Assembly: GCF_018638295.1 (NCBI RefSeq)
Contig: NZ_JABTTS010000016.1
Coordinates: forward strand, 62,001-126,000
From: Streptomyces sp. CHD11
GTDB taxonomy: Bacteria; Actinomycetota; Actinomycetes; Streptomycetales; Streptomycetaceae
DNA: 64,000 bases
Reading direction: 5' to 3'
The notes below the pieces were generated by a model. That model did no database searches. It had not been told where the DNA came from and saw only the letters and a list, made by a program, of their open reading frames with translations. A program made the translations under genes and the position numbers. Within the stretch, counting starts at the first letter, position 1, and each line of letters begins with the position of its first letter. Below are positions 8,601 to 16,146 of this stretch, one piece after another.

Positions 8601-8898
8601 CGGGGGGTGCCCAGCCGCAGACCCGGGTGTCGGAGCTGCCCCAGTAGGTGAGGCGCCGGCCGGGGCCGCCGTCCACCGGGACGAGGTGCACCTCCGGATC
8701 GAGGCTGCGCCAGCTCGTGTACGCGATGTGCCGGCCGTCGGGGGAGAAGCGGGGGTGGCCGAGTCTGGTGCGGTCGACGGTGAGCCGCCAGGCGCGGCCG
8801 GGGGCGTCGAGCGGCGCCAGCCAGAGGTCGTCCTCGGCCACGAAGCACAGCAGGTCGTCCGTGAGGTGCGGCAGACGCAGATAGGTCACCCTCCCCAT
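5632..8898 (-). CDS. Tricorn-type protease (S41 peptidase with beta-propellers and PDZ)
   Basis: A 1088-residue homologue of archaeal Tricorn protease, which cuts peptides released by the proteasome. The first 650 residues form WD/PD40-like propeller repeats (FSPDGRHIAYTS, FSPDGAWLAWSH, FTRDGRYLAFLS). A PDZ-like segment (VLTHVDGRPVDPV) and the C-terminal S41 catalytic domain follow. Catalytic residues are present at near-canonical positions: Ser744-His745 (GTSHAYV), Ser968-Asp969 (SSDGD) and Glu1026 (ENRGVEPD), against Tricorn 745/746, 965/966 and 1023. The ATG at 8898 (MGRVTYLRLP) was chosen; the open frame runs further upstream but crosses the divergent TetR gene. No signal peptide is seen, so it acts in the cytoplasm. 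Confidence 0.92.
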   Translation of the reverse strand: MGRVTYLRLPHLTDDLLCFVAEDDLWLAPLDAPGRAWRLTVDRTRLGHPRFSPDGRHIAYTSWRSLDPEVHLVPVDGGPGRRLTYWGSSDTRVCGWAPPDDDGHAEILAVASHGEPFSYFTWAYKLACDGSPGRKLPWGPVADIQVADIAGERRSLLLTGTPPHEPASWKRYRGGATGRLWLHGHQLLDGLDGHLHSPMFTGGRIAFLSDHEGVGNLYSCAYDGSDLRRHTDHDAFYARHASSDGTRVVYQCAGDLWIVDDLSPGAVPRRLEVTLGGARAGRRPYQVAAARHLDGISVDETGRASAVVVRGSLYWLTHRDGPARALNDTPGVRVRLPEMLGAGDQVAYVTDAEGEDALEIASLPRATGQRPPRRLASGKLGRVLELVADPEGRRLAVAAHDGRLLLAGTGEDDPEEVTELIHSGNGPVRDLAFSPDGAWLAWSHPVIGRSLRQIKLARIKDRLVLDVTSGRFEDENPVFTRDGRYLAFLSWRGFDPVYDVHTGDLSFPLGCRPYLVPLSSATPSPFALNPEGRPAAGGLDPVEREDPGEGGEGGGTVTVEAEGLESRVTPFPVAASKYSGLYPVEGCGLVWLRWPISGALGETFANPDDTSGRPALEHFDIGKAKKYELVADLDFYAVSGDGSRLVVVDEGELRAVPATEPGDSDSTVWIDARRILHEADPAAEWRQAYAEAGRLVRAYFWEPGMCGIDWDAILEQYRPLVERVASPDEFADLLREVLGELGTSHAYVTAARRNEGPAHYQRRQGLLGANFAPREEGWTVRRILPGDSSDSRARSPLAGTGIREGAVLTHVDGRPVDPVTGPHPLLAGAGGTTVELTFVPAGGEGPPRRVAVVPLIDETPLRYQDWVAKRRAVVRELSGGRCGYLHIPDMGGSGWAQFNRDVRMEMSRPALIVDVRGNAGGHISELVVEKLTRTIIGWDLTRNAQPVSYASNAPRGPVVALADEATSSDGDMITAAFKLLDLGPVVGQRSWGGVVGMTGRHRLGDGTTITVPMNAAWFDAYGWSVENRGVEPDLEALRTPLDWAEGRYAVLDDAVRLALELLEAKPPATPPGYSDVPDRSRPVLPPRG

Positions 8899-8963
8899 GC
8901 TTTTCCGGGGGACGGACCGCAGCAACTTATGCCGAACCGACAACCGTGACGCAGAACACGAAC

Positions 8964-8979
8964 GAAACCGTTTCGTTTC
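8964..8979. promoter_or_regulatory. Operator-like site 1 (GAAACC-N4-CGTTTC)
   Basis: A 16-bp inverted repeat with one mismatch, in the 165-bp divergent space between the Tricorn and TetR genes. It has the same layout as the second site 47 bases downstream, which supports recognition by one dimeric protein, most simply the adjacent TetR regulator. Confidence 0.65.
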
Positions 8980-9010
8980 GCTAGCGGTCCGGGGTACGTT
9001 CTCTCTGTAC

Positions 9011-9026
9011 GAAACGGTGTCGTTTC
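9011..9026. promoter_or_regulatory. Operator-like site 2 (GAAACG-GTGT-CGTTTC)
   Basis: A perfect 6-4-6 inverted repeat 37 bases before the TetR ATG, matching the site at 8964-8979. Spacing between the two site starts is 47 bases. Autoregulation of the TetR-MMPL unit is the likely role. Confidence 0.7.
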
Positions 9027-9063
9027 TTTGACACCTGTCGAACGGAGCGGAAGGGTGGACGGC

Positions 9064-9663
9064 ATGAGTGAAGTCGCGACGGCACGTCGCAGCCGGATCA
9101 CCCCCGAGCGCGAGGCCGAGCTGTACCTGGCCGTGCTCGACCTGCTCCGGGAGGTCGGCTACGACGCCCTCACCATGGACGCCGTGGCCGCCCACACCCG
9201 GTCCAGCAAGGCCACCCTCTACCGTCAGTGGGGCGGCAAGGCCGAACTGGTGGTGAGAGCGATGCGCAGCCAGAAACCCGGCGGCATCGCCGACATCGAC
9301 ACCGGGACCCTGCGCGGCGACCTGTACGCCATCATCGGGCGGGAGGACGACTGCGCCATGGAGCAGAACGCCGCCCTGATGCGCGCGCTCGCCATGGCCG
9401 TGCAGCTCAACGACGATCTCCGCCAGGCGTTCAAGGATCTCCTCGTCGAACCGGAGGTGGAAGAGTTCGGGCGGGTGATCCAGCGCGCGATCGACCGGGG
9501 CGAGGTCGACCCCGACAACCCGGCGCTGAATTACCTGGTGCACATGCTCGTCGGCGCCTTCGCCACCCGGACGCTGATCGACGACCTGCCGCCCACGCAG
9601 GAATTCCTCATCTCGTACATCGACGCCGTGGTCCTCCCCGCCCTCGGCGTGCCCGCCCGCTGA
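9064..9663 (+). CDS. TetR family transcriptional regulator
   Basis: A 199-residue regulator. The N-terminal helix-turn-helix covers residues about 15-62 (LTMDAVAAHTRSSKATLYRQWGGKAELV); the remainder is an all-helical ligand-binding domain. The ATG at 9064 sits ten bases after GGAAGGG and is preferred over the GTG-type start 12 codons upstream, which would lie next to the operator. It is followed after 112 bases by an MMPL transporter gene on the same strand, the usual repressor-exporter arrangement. Ligand unknown. Confidence 0.9.
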   Translation: MSEVATARRSRITPEREAELYLAVLDLLREVGYDALTMDAVAAHTRSSKATLYRQWGGKAELVVRAMRSQKPGGIADIDTGTLRGDLYAIIGREDDCAMEQNAALMRALAMAVQLNDDLRQAFKDLLVEPEVEEFGRVIQRAIDRGEVDPDNPALNYLVHMLVGAFATRTLIDDLPPTQEFLISYIDAVVLPALGVPAR

Positions 9664-9775
9664 CCGACCCCGGGTCACACACCACACCTCAGCCACCACT
9701 GACGTCACCGCTCACGTCGTCGGGCTGATCACCCCTGCCCAGAATCAACCACGACCTGACCGGGAGTACGCCCTC

Positions 9776-11983
9776 GTGGCCACTTTCCTCTACCGACTCG
9801 GCCGGTTCGCCTTCAGGCGACGGCACTTCGTAGCCCTGTTCTGGGTGGCGCTGCTGGCGCTCGCGGGAGCCGGCGCGGCCGGCGCCCCCGCGGCCGGCAA
9901 CTCCTCCTTCTCCATCCCCGGCACCGAGGCCCAGAAGGCCTTCGACCTGCTGGAGGAACGCTTCCCCGGTTCCAGCGCCGACGGGGCGACCGCACGCGTC
10001 GTCTTCAAGGCGCCGGACGGCGAGAAGATGACCGACCCCGGCCACAAGGCGGTCGTGCAGGACACCGTCGACACGCTCGGCGGCGGTTCCGAGGTCGCCG
10101 GCGTCAGCGACCCCTACGAGGGCGGCGGCGTCAGTGAGAACGGCAGCGTCGCCTACGCCTCGGTGACCTACAAGGTCTCCGGCATGGAACTGGAGGAGAC
10201 CTCCCGCACCGCGCTGGAGGCCGCCGCCGAGGACGCCCGCGACTCGGGGCTGACCGTCGAGATCGGCGGCGACGCCCTCCAGGCCGTACCCGAGACCGGC
10301 ACCGCCGAGATCTTCGGCATCGGCATCGCCGCGATCGTCCTGGTCATCACCCTCGGCTCGCTGCTCGCCGCCGGACTGCCGCTGCTCACCGCGGTCATCG
10401 GCGTCGGCATCGGCGTCGCGAGCATCACCGCCCTGGCCAGCACGCTCGACCTCGGCTCCACGACCTCCATCCTCGCCTCGATGATCGGCCTCGCGGTCGG
10501 CATCGACTACGCGCTCTTCGTCGTCTCCCGCTACCGGGCCGAACTGGCCGAGGGCCGCGGACGCGAGGAGGCGGCCGGCCGGGCCGTCGGCACCGCCGGC
10601 GCCGCGGTCGTCTTCGCCGGACTGACCGTCGTGATCGCCCTGGTCGGACTCTCCGTCGTCAACATCCCGATGCTGACCAAGATGGGCATCGCCGCCGCCG
10701 GCACCGTCGCCCTCGCGGTCCTGATCGCCCTCACCCTGATCCCCGCCCTGCTCGGCTACGCGGGCCGCCGGGTCCGCCCCGCCGGTGAGAAGAGCAAGCT
10801 GCTCGGCGGCGGCCGCGCCGCGAAGAAGGCGGACCGCCCCGGCATGGGCACCCGCTGGGCGAGTTTCGTGGTGCGCCGTCCGCTGGCCGTCCTGCTGCTC
10901 GGCGTGGTCGGCCTGGGCGCCGCGGCCGTCCCGGCGACCTCTCTCGAACTGGGTCTGCCCGACGACGGCTCCCAGCCGACGGCCACCACCCAGCGCAAGG
11001 CCTACGACCTGCTCTCCGAGGGCTTCGGCCCCGGCTTCAACGGGCCGCTGGTCGTCGTCGTCGACGCGAAGGGCGCCGGCGACCCGCAGGCGGTCTTCGA
11101 CCGGACCGGCGACGACATCAAGGGCCTCGACAACGTCGTGGACGTCGCCCCCGCGCAGCCCAACAAGGCCGGCGACACGGCGACGATCACCGTGGTCCCC
11201 GACTCCAAGCCCTCCTCGGTGACCACCGAGGACCTGGTCCACGACATCCGTGACACGGGTGCCGGCATCACGGCCGACACCGAGGCGGACGTCCTGGTCA
11301 CCGGCGCCACGGCGATGAACATCGACGTCTCGCAGAAGCTCAACGACGCGCTGGTGCCGTATCTGGTCCTGGTGGTCGGCCTGGCCTTCCTGCTGCTGAT
11401 CGTGGTCTTCCGCTCGATCCTGGTCCCGCTGAAGGCGGCCCTCGGCTTCCTGCTCTCCGTACTGGCCGCCCTGGGCGCGGTCGTCGCGGTCTACCAGTGG
11501 GGCTGGCTGGCCGGCCTGATGGGTGTCGAGGAGACCGGCCCGATCATGTCGATGATGCCGATCTTCATGGTCGGCGTGGTCTTCGGACTGGCCATGGACT
11601 ACGAGGTGTTCCTCGTCACCCGGATCCGGGAGGCCTACGTCCACGGCGAGACCTCGCGCCAGGCCGTGGTGACCGGCTTCCGGTACAGCGCCCGGGTGGT
11701 GACCGCCGCCGCGGTGATCATGATGGCGGTGTTCGCCGGCTTCATCGGCTCCAGCGACTCGATGGTCAGGATGATCGGCTTCGGTCTCGCGATCGCCGTC
11801 CTCTTCGACGCGTTCGTCGTCCGCATGGCGATCGTCCCGGCCGTCCTGTCCCTGCTCGGTGACAAGGCCTGGTGGCTCCCGAAGTGGCTGGACCGCGTCC
11901 TGCCCCACGTGGACGTCGAGGGCGAGGCGCTGAGCGCCCGGGACGCCGAGCGGAACGAGGACAAGGAACTCGTACGGGCCTGA
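9776..11983 (+). CDS. MMPL family (RND-type) membrane transporter
   Basis: A 735-residue MMPL transporter that would export a lipid or hydrophobic compound using the proton gradient. One N-terminal membrane helix (FVALFWVALLALAGAG) precedes a large extracytoplasmic loop (about residues 40-170). Then come a five-helix bundle, a second loop and a second bundle. The proton-relay Asp-Tyr pairs are present: Asp244-Tyr245 (GIDYALFVVSRYR) and Asp608-Tyr609 (AMDYEVFLVTRIRE). The C-terminal tail is short and charged. GTG start after GGGAG. It likely shares control with the upstream TetR gene. Substrate unknown. Confidence 0.92.
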   Translation: MATFLYRLGRFAFRRRHFVALFWVALLALAGAGAAGAPAAGNSSFSIPGTEAQKAFDLLEERFPGSSADGATARVVFKAPDGEKMTDPGHKAVVQDTVDTLGGGSEVAGVSDPYEGGGVSENGSVAYASVTYKVSGMELEETSRTALEAAAEDARDSGLTVEIGGDALQAVPETGTAEIFGIGIAAIVLVITLGSLLAAGLPLLTAVIGVGIGVASITALASTLDLGSTTSILASMIGLAVGIDYALFVVSRYRAELAEGRGREEAAGRAVGTAGAAVVFAGLTVVIALVGLSVVNIPMLTKMGIAAAGTVALAVLIALTLIPALLGYAGRRVRPAGEKSKLLGGGRAAKKADRPGMGTRWASFVVRRPLAVLLLGVVGLGAAAVPATSLELGLPDDGSQPTATTQRKAYDLLSEGFGPGFNGPLVVVVDAKGAGDPQAVFDRTGDDIKGLDNVVDVAPAQPNKAGDTATITVVPDSKPSSVTTEDLVHDIRDTGAGITADTEADVLVTGATAMNIDVSQKLNDALVPYLVLVVGLAFLLLIVVFRSILVPLKAALGFLLSVLAALGAVVAVYQWGWLAGLMGVEETGPIMSMMPIFMVGVVFGLAMDYEVFLVTRIREAYVHGETSRQAVVTGFRYSARVVTAAAVIMMAVFAGFIGSSDSMVRMIGFGLAIAVLFDAFVVRMAIVPAVLSLLGDKAWWLPKWLDRVLPHVDVEGEALSARDAERNEDKELVRA

Positions 11984-12004
11984 CACCCCCGCACGACACA
12001 GACC

Positions 12005-12046
12005 AGCCGGTGAGGGCTCCGTGGGGACGGGGCGCCCTCACCGGCT
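12005..12046. terminator. 13-bp perfect hairpin terminator after MMPL gene
   Basis: AGCCGGTGAGGGC (12005-12017) pairs exactly with 12034-12046. It begins 21 bases after the MMPL stop. The following bases are pyrimidine-rich but without a long T-run, as is common in Streptomyces. Confidence 0.8.
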
Positions 12047-12232
12047 TCCCTGCGATCGAGCCTTGTACTCCGAGCCCGGTCTCGGCGCGCCGCGCATGGC
12101 CGCGGCCGGGCCGCCGGGCGGCGGCACCGGGCTGATGCCGCGCGCCGGGCAGGACGACCGGGGCCGCACAGGCGGGTGCGGCGGAACGGTACGAGGAGCA
12201 CCCTGGAATGAGAGCTTCCGGAGGTGAGCGTC

Positions 12233-12514
12233 ATGACGCAGATGCATACCGCAGTGGGATGGCATGTGGAGCTGGAGTTCACGGAGGACGACCAGCACAC
12301 ACGCGCGGCCGCGATGGTCCGGCTGCCCGACGGGTCCGAGGTACGGGCACACGGGCGTGCGAACCGGCACCACACCGACGCCAATCAGCCGCGGGTCGGG
12401 GAGGAGATCGCCGGTGCCCGGGCGCTGAACGAACTCGCCATGCAGATGCTGACCAAGGCACACGACGAGATCGACGCCGCGTCGGGGCGGACCTCGCACC
12501 CGATCCACGTCTGA
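12233..12514 (+). CDS. DUF1876 family small protein
   Basis: A 93-residue protein matching the actinobacterial DUF1876 family by its layout: GWHVELEFTEDDQHTRAAAMVRLPDGSEVRAHGRANRH followed by a conserved C-terminal helix EIAGARALNELAMQML. Its fold resembles a small double-stranded-RNA-binding-like domain, but no function is established that I can state. The ATG at 12233 is nine bases after GGAGG; a GTG three codons earlier is too close to it. Its stop codon directly abuts the stop of the convergent serine hydrolase gene, with no base between. Confidence 0.8.
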   Translation: MTQMHTAVGWHVELEFTEDDQHTRAAAMVRLPDGSEVRAHGRANRHHTDANQPRVGEEIAGARALNELAMQMLTKAHDEIDAASGRTSHPIHV

Positions 12515-13714
12515 TCAGGCGGTCAGCGACCGCCGTACCGCCCGTATCAGTGCCTGGGCCCTGGGGTCCGCCGTCACCGTCGCGCGGAAGCCGTTGGTGA
12601 CATAACCGAAGGCGACGCCCGACTCCGGGTCGGCGAAGCCGAGGGAGCCGCCGCGGCCGGGGTGGCCGAAGGAACCCGGGGCCAGCAAGGGGGAGGCGCT
12701 GCCGTGCAGCATGTAGCCGAGCCCGAAGCGGGTGCCGACGACGAGGACGCGGTCGGGGCCCGCCGACTCCTCCCCGCGGGCCTGTTCGACGGTGGCCGCG
12801 TCGAGGAGGCGGACACCGCCGACCGGGCCGATGAGCGAGGCGTAGAAGCGGGCCAGTCCGTCCGCCGTGGCGATCCCGTTCGCGGCGGGCAGCGCCGCCG
12901 CGCGGAAGGCCGGATCGTTCTGGTCCGGGAACGGGGTGATCGCGGCGAAGGCCCGGCGGGTCAGGGAGGAGGGGTCGGCATAGGCGTCGGTGACCGAACG
13001 CTTGGGGCGGGCGCGGGGCATCCCCGGCGGCTCGCGCCCCTCGATCCCGCCGACCGTACCGACGCGGTGGGCCTCGGCGTCCGGCAGACCGACCCACAGG
13101 TCCAGGCCCAGTGGGCCGGCGATCCCGGACGCGATCCACTCACCGGAGCCCCGGCCGGTCACACGGCGCACCAGGGCGTCGAGCAGCCAGCCGTAGGTCA
13201 GCGCGTGGTAGCCGTGGTCCGTGCCCGGCTCCCACACGGGGGTCTGGGCGGCGAGCGCGTCGGCGGCCCGCCGCGGGTCGGCCGCCTCGGCGAGGGTGAG
13301 CGGACGGTCCAGGACGGGCAGCCCCGCCCGGTGGTTCAGTACGTGCCGGACCAGCAGCCCTTCCTTGCCGTGCGCCTTGAACTCCGGCCAGTACGCGGCG
13401 ACCGGCGCGTCCAGGTCCAGTTCACCGCGCTGGTGCAGCAGCAGGGGCACGGCGGCGGCGACCCCCTTGGTCGCCGAGCGCACGACCTGAGCGGTGCTCC
13501 GCCGCCACGGCTCGGCGCCGTCCACGTCCTTCGTCCCGGCCCACAGATCGACGACCCTGCGCCCGTCCCGGTACACGGCGACGGCCGCACCCCGGTCCCC
13601 GAGCCGGTCGAAGTTCCGCGCGAACGCCTCCCGGACCGGCTCGAAACCCCCGGCCACCGTGCCGTGCACATCGACGCCCACGTCTCCGTCGGTCCTTCCG
13701 CTCGCCTGTGACAT
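12515..13714 (-). CDS. Serine hydrolase, beta-lactamase / esterase class C fold
   Basis: A 399-residue beta-lactamase-fold hydrolase. The catalytic Ser-x-x-Lys is SATK in VVRSATKGVAAAVPLLLH. The second motif Tyr is in HALTYGWLLDAL. The third-motif region reads HPGRGGSLGFAD (HxG type, near residues 345-360). This pattern is typical of EstB-like esterases and D-aminopeptidase-like enzymes more than of true beta-lactamases. No signal peptide is seen, suggesting a cytoplasmic esterase. The ATG at 13714 starts MSQASGRTDGD; the frame is open further upstream but codon quality drops there. It is divergent from ssgE with 224 bases between. Confidence 0.83.
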   Translation of the reverse strand: MSQASGRTDGDVGVDVHGTVAGGFEPVREAFARNFDRLGDRGAAVAVYRDGRRVVDLWAGTKDVDGAEPWRRSTAQVVRSATKGVAAAVPLLLHQRGELDLDAPVAAYWPEFKAHGKEGLLVRHVLNHRAGLPVLDRPLTLAEAADPRRAADALAAQTPVWEPGTDHGYHALTYGWLLDALVRRVTGRGSGEWIASGIAGPLGLDLWVGLPDAEAHRVGTVGGIEGREPPGMPRARPKRSVTDAYADPSSLTRRAFAAITPFPDQNDPAFRAAALPAANGIATADGLARFYASLIGPVGGVRLLDAATVEQARGEESAGPDRVLVVGTRFGLGYMLHGSASPLLAPGSFGHPGRGGSLGFADPESGVAFGYVTNGFRATVTADPRAQALIRAVRRSLTA

Positions 13715-13938
13715 CGGTGCAACAGCGCCCCTCCGCCTGCGATTCCTGTGCTGCGCCGCCCGTACGCGATCGTTACGAACGGCCCCGTGCGGCCGCTGCC
13801 GTGCGGCCCCCGCATACCTCATCTGTGATATCCGCCGCTCGGAAGCGCGGATTCCGGAATGGGTGCACGATGGAGCCGGGGTGGGTACACGGATGGCATA
13901 CCTCGATGCAGAGGCACGCGGCGTAAAGGGGCCCACCG

Positions 13939-14301
13939 ATGTCCGTAGTCGAGCAGTACGCGCGAGTCCACATCGTCACGGACGCCGATCCGCGGCTGGA
14001 GAACAGCGGGGCCGTCACCGTGGTGCTGCGGTACGACCCCGAGAACGATCCCCGGTGCGTCCGGGTCGGGCTGCCCGGCCCCGTGCCCCGCGAGTGGGCC
14101 GTGGAACGGGACCTGCTGGAGCGGGGCCTGCGCGTGCCGGTGGACGGCGACACGATACGGGTGTGGCCGTGCGGCCGGGTCCAGGCCGTGGTGGAGTTCC
14201 ACAGCCCGCAGGGGGTCTCGGTGGTGGAGTTCGACACCAAGGCCCTGACCCGGTTCCTGCGCCGCACCTACGTCTCCGCCGCGCAGCCCGTGCCGCACTG
14301 A
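13939..14301 (+). CDS. ssgE: SsgA-like sporulation/cell-division protein (SsgE type)
   Basis: A 120-residue SsgA-like protein, a family found in sporulating actinomycetes that guides septum formation and peptidoglycan remodelling. Family traits are the VVLRYDPENDP strand, the W of REWAVERDLL, the GDTIRVWPCGR segment and the C-terminal helix TKALTRFLRRTY. The symbol ssgE is given because of the neighbouring pair of penicillin-binding proteins, an arrangement I recall for S. coelicolor ssgE; SsgE there has been linked to spore separation. ATG start. A 12-bp hairpin terminator follows the stop. Confidence 0.85.
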   Translation: MSVVEQYARVHIVTDADPRLENSGAVTVVLRYDPENDPRCVRVGLPGPVPREWAVERDLLERGLRVPVDGDTIRVWPCGRVQAVVEFHSPQGVSVVEFDTKALTRFLRRTYVSAAQPVPH

Positions 14302-14316
14302 CGGTCCGGCTGTTCC

Positions 14317-14342
14317 GGCTGTCTGCCGAGCGGCAGACAGCC
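14317..14342. terminator. 12-bp perfect hairpin between ssgE and PBP gene
   Basis: GGCTGTCTGCCG (14317-14328) and CGGCAGACAGCC (14331-14342) are exact complements around an AG. The hairpin lies between two convergent genes that are only 51 bases apart and can stop transcription on both strands. Confidence 0.8.
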
Positions 14343-14352
14343 GGTCGGCGGC

Positions 14353-16020
14353 TCAGCCGCCGTTCTTCATCAACAGCGCCGCCACCATCGGTCCGGCGGT
14401 GGAACCGCCGTGGCCGCCTTCCTGCACCACACCGGCGGCCGCCAGGTCGCCGCGGTACGCCGTGAACCAGCCGTTCGGCTTCTTCTGACCGTCGACCTCG
14501 GCCGACCCGGTCTTCGCGCCCCGTTCACCGCTCACCTGGGCCATCGCCTCGGCGGCCGTGCCGGCGGTGGCGGTGTACGTCATCAGCTCCCGCAACTGGG
14601 CCAGGGTCCCGGGTGACATGGTGCGCGCGGCCGTCGCCAGCTGCCGCCCGTCGACCTCCGGCGGGACCAGGTACGGCTGGTGGAACACGCCCGCCTTGAC
14701 CGTCGCCGACACCGACGCCATGTTCAGCGGGTTCATCCGGACCCCGCCCTGGCCTATCAGGGAGGCACCCATCGGAGCGTCCTTCTGCACCGGTATCGAA
14801 CCGTCGAAGGTCGGCACACCGACCTGCCAGTCGTTCATGCCCAGCCCGAACACCTGCTGGGTGTGCCGGGTCAGGTCGTCGTCCTTCAGCTCGGGAGCCT
14901 GACTGATGAAGGCCGTGTTGCAGGAACGGGCGAAGCTCGCCCGGAACGTGCCGTCCTTGATCTGGAACTTGTCGAGATTCTGGAACTTCCAGCCGCCGTA
15001 GCTGAAGTACTTCGGGCACGGATGCTTCTCGTCCATCGAGGCGAGGCCCTTCTCGATCAGCATCGAGGCGGTGACCACCTTCATCGTGGATCCCGGGGCC
15101 AGCGATCCCAGGAACCCGGTATTGAAACCGTGCGAGGAGTTCGCCACCGCGAGTATCTCGCCGGTCGACGGGCGCAGCACCACCACCGACGCCCGCTTCC
15201 TCTTCGCCACCTCCGCCTCGGCGGCGGCCTGGAGGGACGGGTTCAGCGTGGTCGGCACCGTGCCCGGCGTGCCCTCGCTCAGCTCCAGCAGCGTCTTGTC
15301 GGCCTGCTTCGCCTGCTCCGAGGCCTCGCCGCGGACGATCCGCAGCTCTACACCTGCCTCGCCGCCCGCCTTGTCCCCGTACTTCTCCCGCAGGCCGTCC
15401 AGCACCGATCCGAGGGACGGGTACTTCTCCTCGGTCAGCTCACCGCCGTCCCGGTCCAGCGCCTTGACCGGCGGGGTGCCCGCCTCACCGGTGACGAGCG
15501 TGTCGCCGTCCCGCAGATCCGGATGGACCACCTCGGGCCGCCAGCCGACCAGGGGCTCACCGTCCCCGGCCCGGCGTACGACGGTCAGCGCGCTGTCGTA
15601 CGTGAGCGGCTTCGCGGTGTCCTCGAAGGACACCGTCCCCTTCACCGTGAAGGGCACGTCGGTGCCGGCGGCCGTACCCGGGGTGAGCGCGACCTTCCTG
15701 ATCCCGGCCTCCTTGGCGTAGGCGCTGAGCAGGGCGGTGGCGGCCGCGGGGTCGTCCGTGGCGGCGGCGGCCTCGGACACCTGGCCGGCCTCCCAGGCGG
15801 TGAGGAAGCGCTCGGCCGCGGCGGTCACCTCACCGGCGGACAGCGGGCCGGACTTCACATCCTCCCGCGCCGCGGTCGTACGGGTACCGTCCTGGTCGCC
15901 GCCCCCGATCAGTGCGTAGGCGCCGACACCACCCCCGCCGACGACCACGGCGATCACCGCGCCGATCACGGCGGGTCTCGTCCTCCGCCGCTCACCGGCT
16001 GCGCGCACTCTGTTCCCCAC
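14353..16020 (-). CDS. Class B penicillin-binding protein with NTF2-like N-terminal domain
   Basis: A 555-residue D,D-transpeptidase that would cross-link peptidoglycan outside the membrane. A single N-terminal anchor (VIGAVIAVVVGGGGVGAYALIGG, about residues 19-41) is followed by a MecA_N / NTF2-like domain (about 55-160), a PBP-dimer region and the transpeptidase domain. The three active-site motifs are intact: STMK (GSTMKVVTASMLI), SCN (ARSCNTAFI) and KTG (GAKTGSAEVDG). The GTG start at 16020 is the best of several near each other. It is a paralogue of the next gene, 126 bases upstream, in the same direction. Confidence 0.92.
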   Translation of the reverse strand: MGNRVRAAGERRRTRPAVIGAVIAVVVGGGGVGAYALIGGGDQDGTRTTAAREDVKSGPLSAGEVTAAAERFLTAWEAGQVSEAAAATDDPAAATALLSAYAKEAGIRKVALTPGTAAGTDVPFTVKGTVSFEDTAKPLTYDSALTVVRRAGDGEPLVGWRPEVVHPDLRDGDTLVTGEAGTPPVKALDRDGGELTEEKYPSLGSVLDGLREKYGDKAGGEAGVELRIVRGEASEQAKQADKTLLELSEGTPGTVPTTLNPSLQAAAEAEVAKRKRASVVVLRPSTGEILAVANSSHGFNTGFLGSLAPGSTMKVVTASMLIEKGLASMDEKHPCPKYFSYGGWKFQNLDKFQIKDGTFRASFARSCNTAFISQAPELKDDDLTRHTQQVFGLGMNDWQVGVPTFDGSIPVQKDAPMGASLIGQGGVRMNPLNMASVSATVKAGVFHQPYLVPPEVDGRQLATAARTMSPGTLAQLRELMTYTATAGTAAEAMAQVSGERGAKTGSAEVDGQKKPNGWFTAYRGDLAAAGVVQEGGHGGSTAGPMVAALLMKNGG

Positions 16021-16146
16021 TGGTTCCCGTTCCTCCGCTGCCCGCTGGGCTCCCCGTGACCCGCGTGGCGCTCATGGCCCTCACGGCGCTTGCCTCTACG
16101 CCGACGACGGCCACCACCCTAGAGTCCCGTCGACTCTGTGACGCGA

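Noticed and set aside
8899..9708. Upstream extension of the Tricorn reading frame by about 270 codons
   Set aside because: It runs antisense through the whole TetR gene and the operators, and has composition typical of a mirror frame; Tricorn homologues begin at about MGRVTYLRLP.
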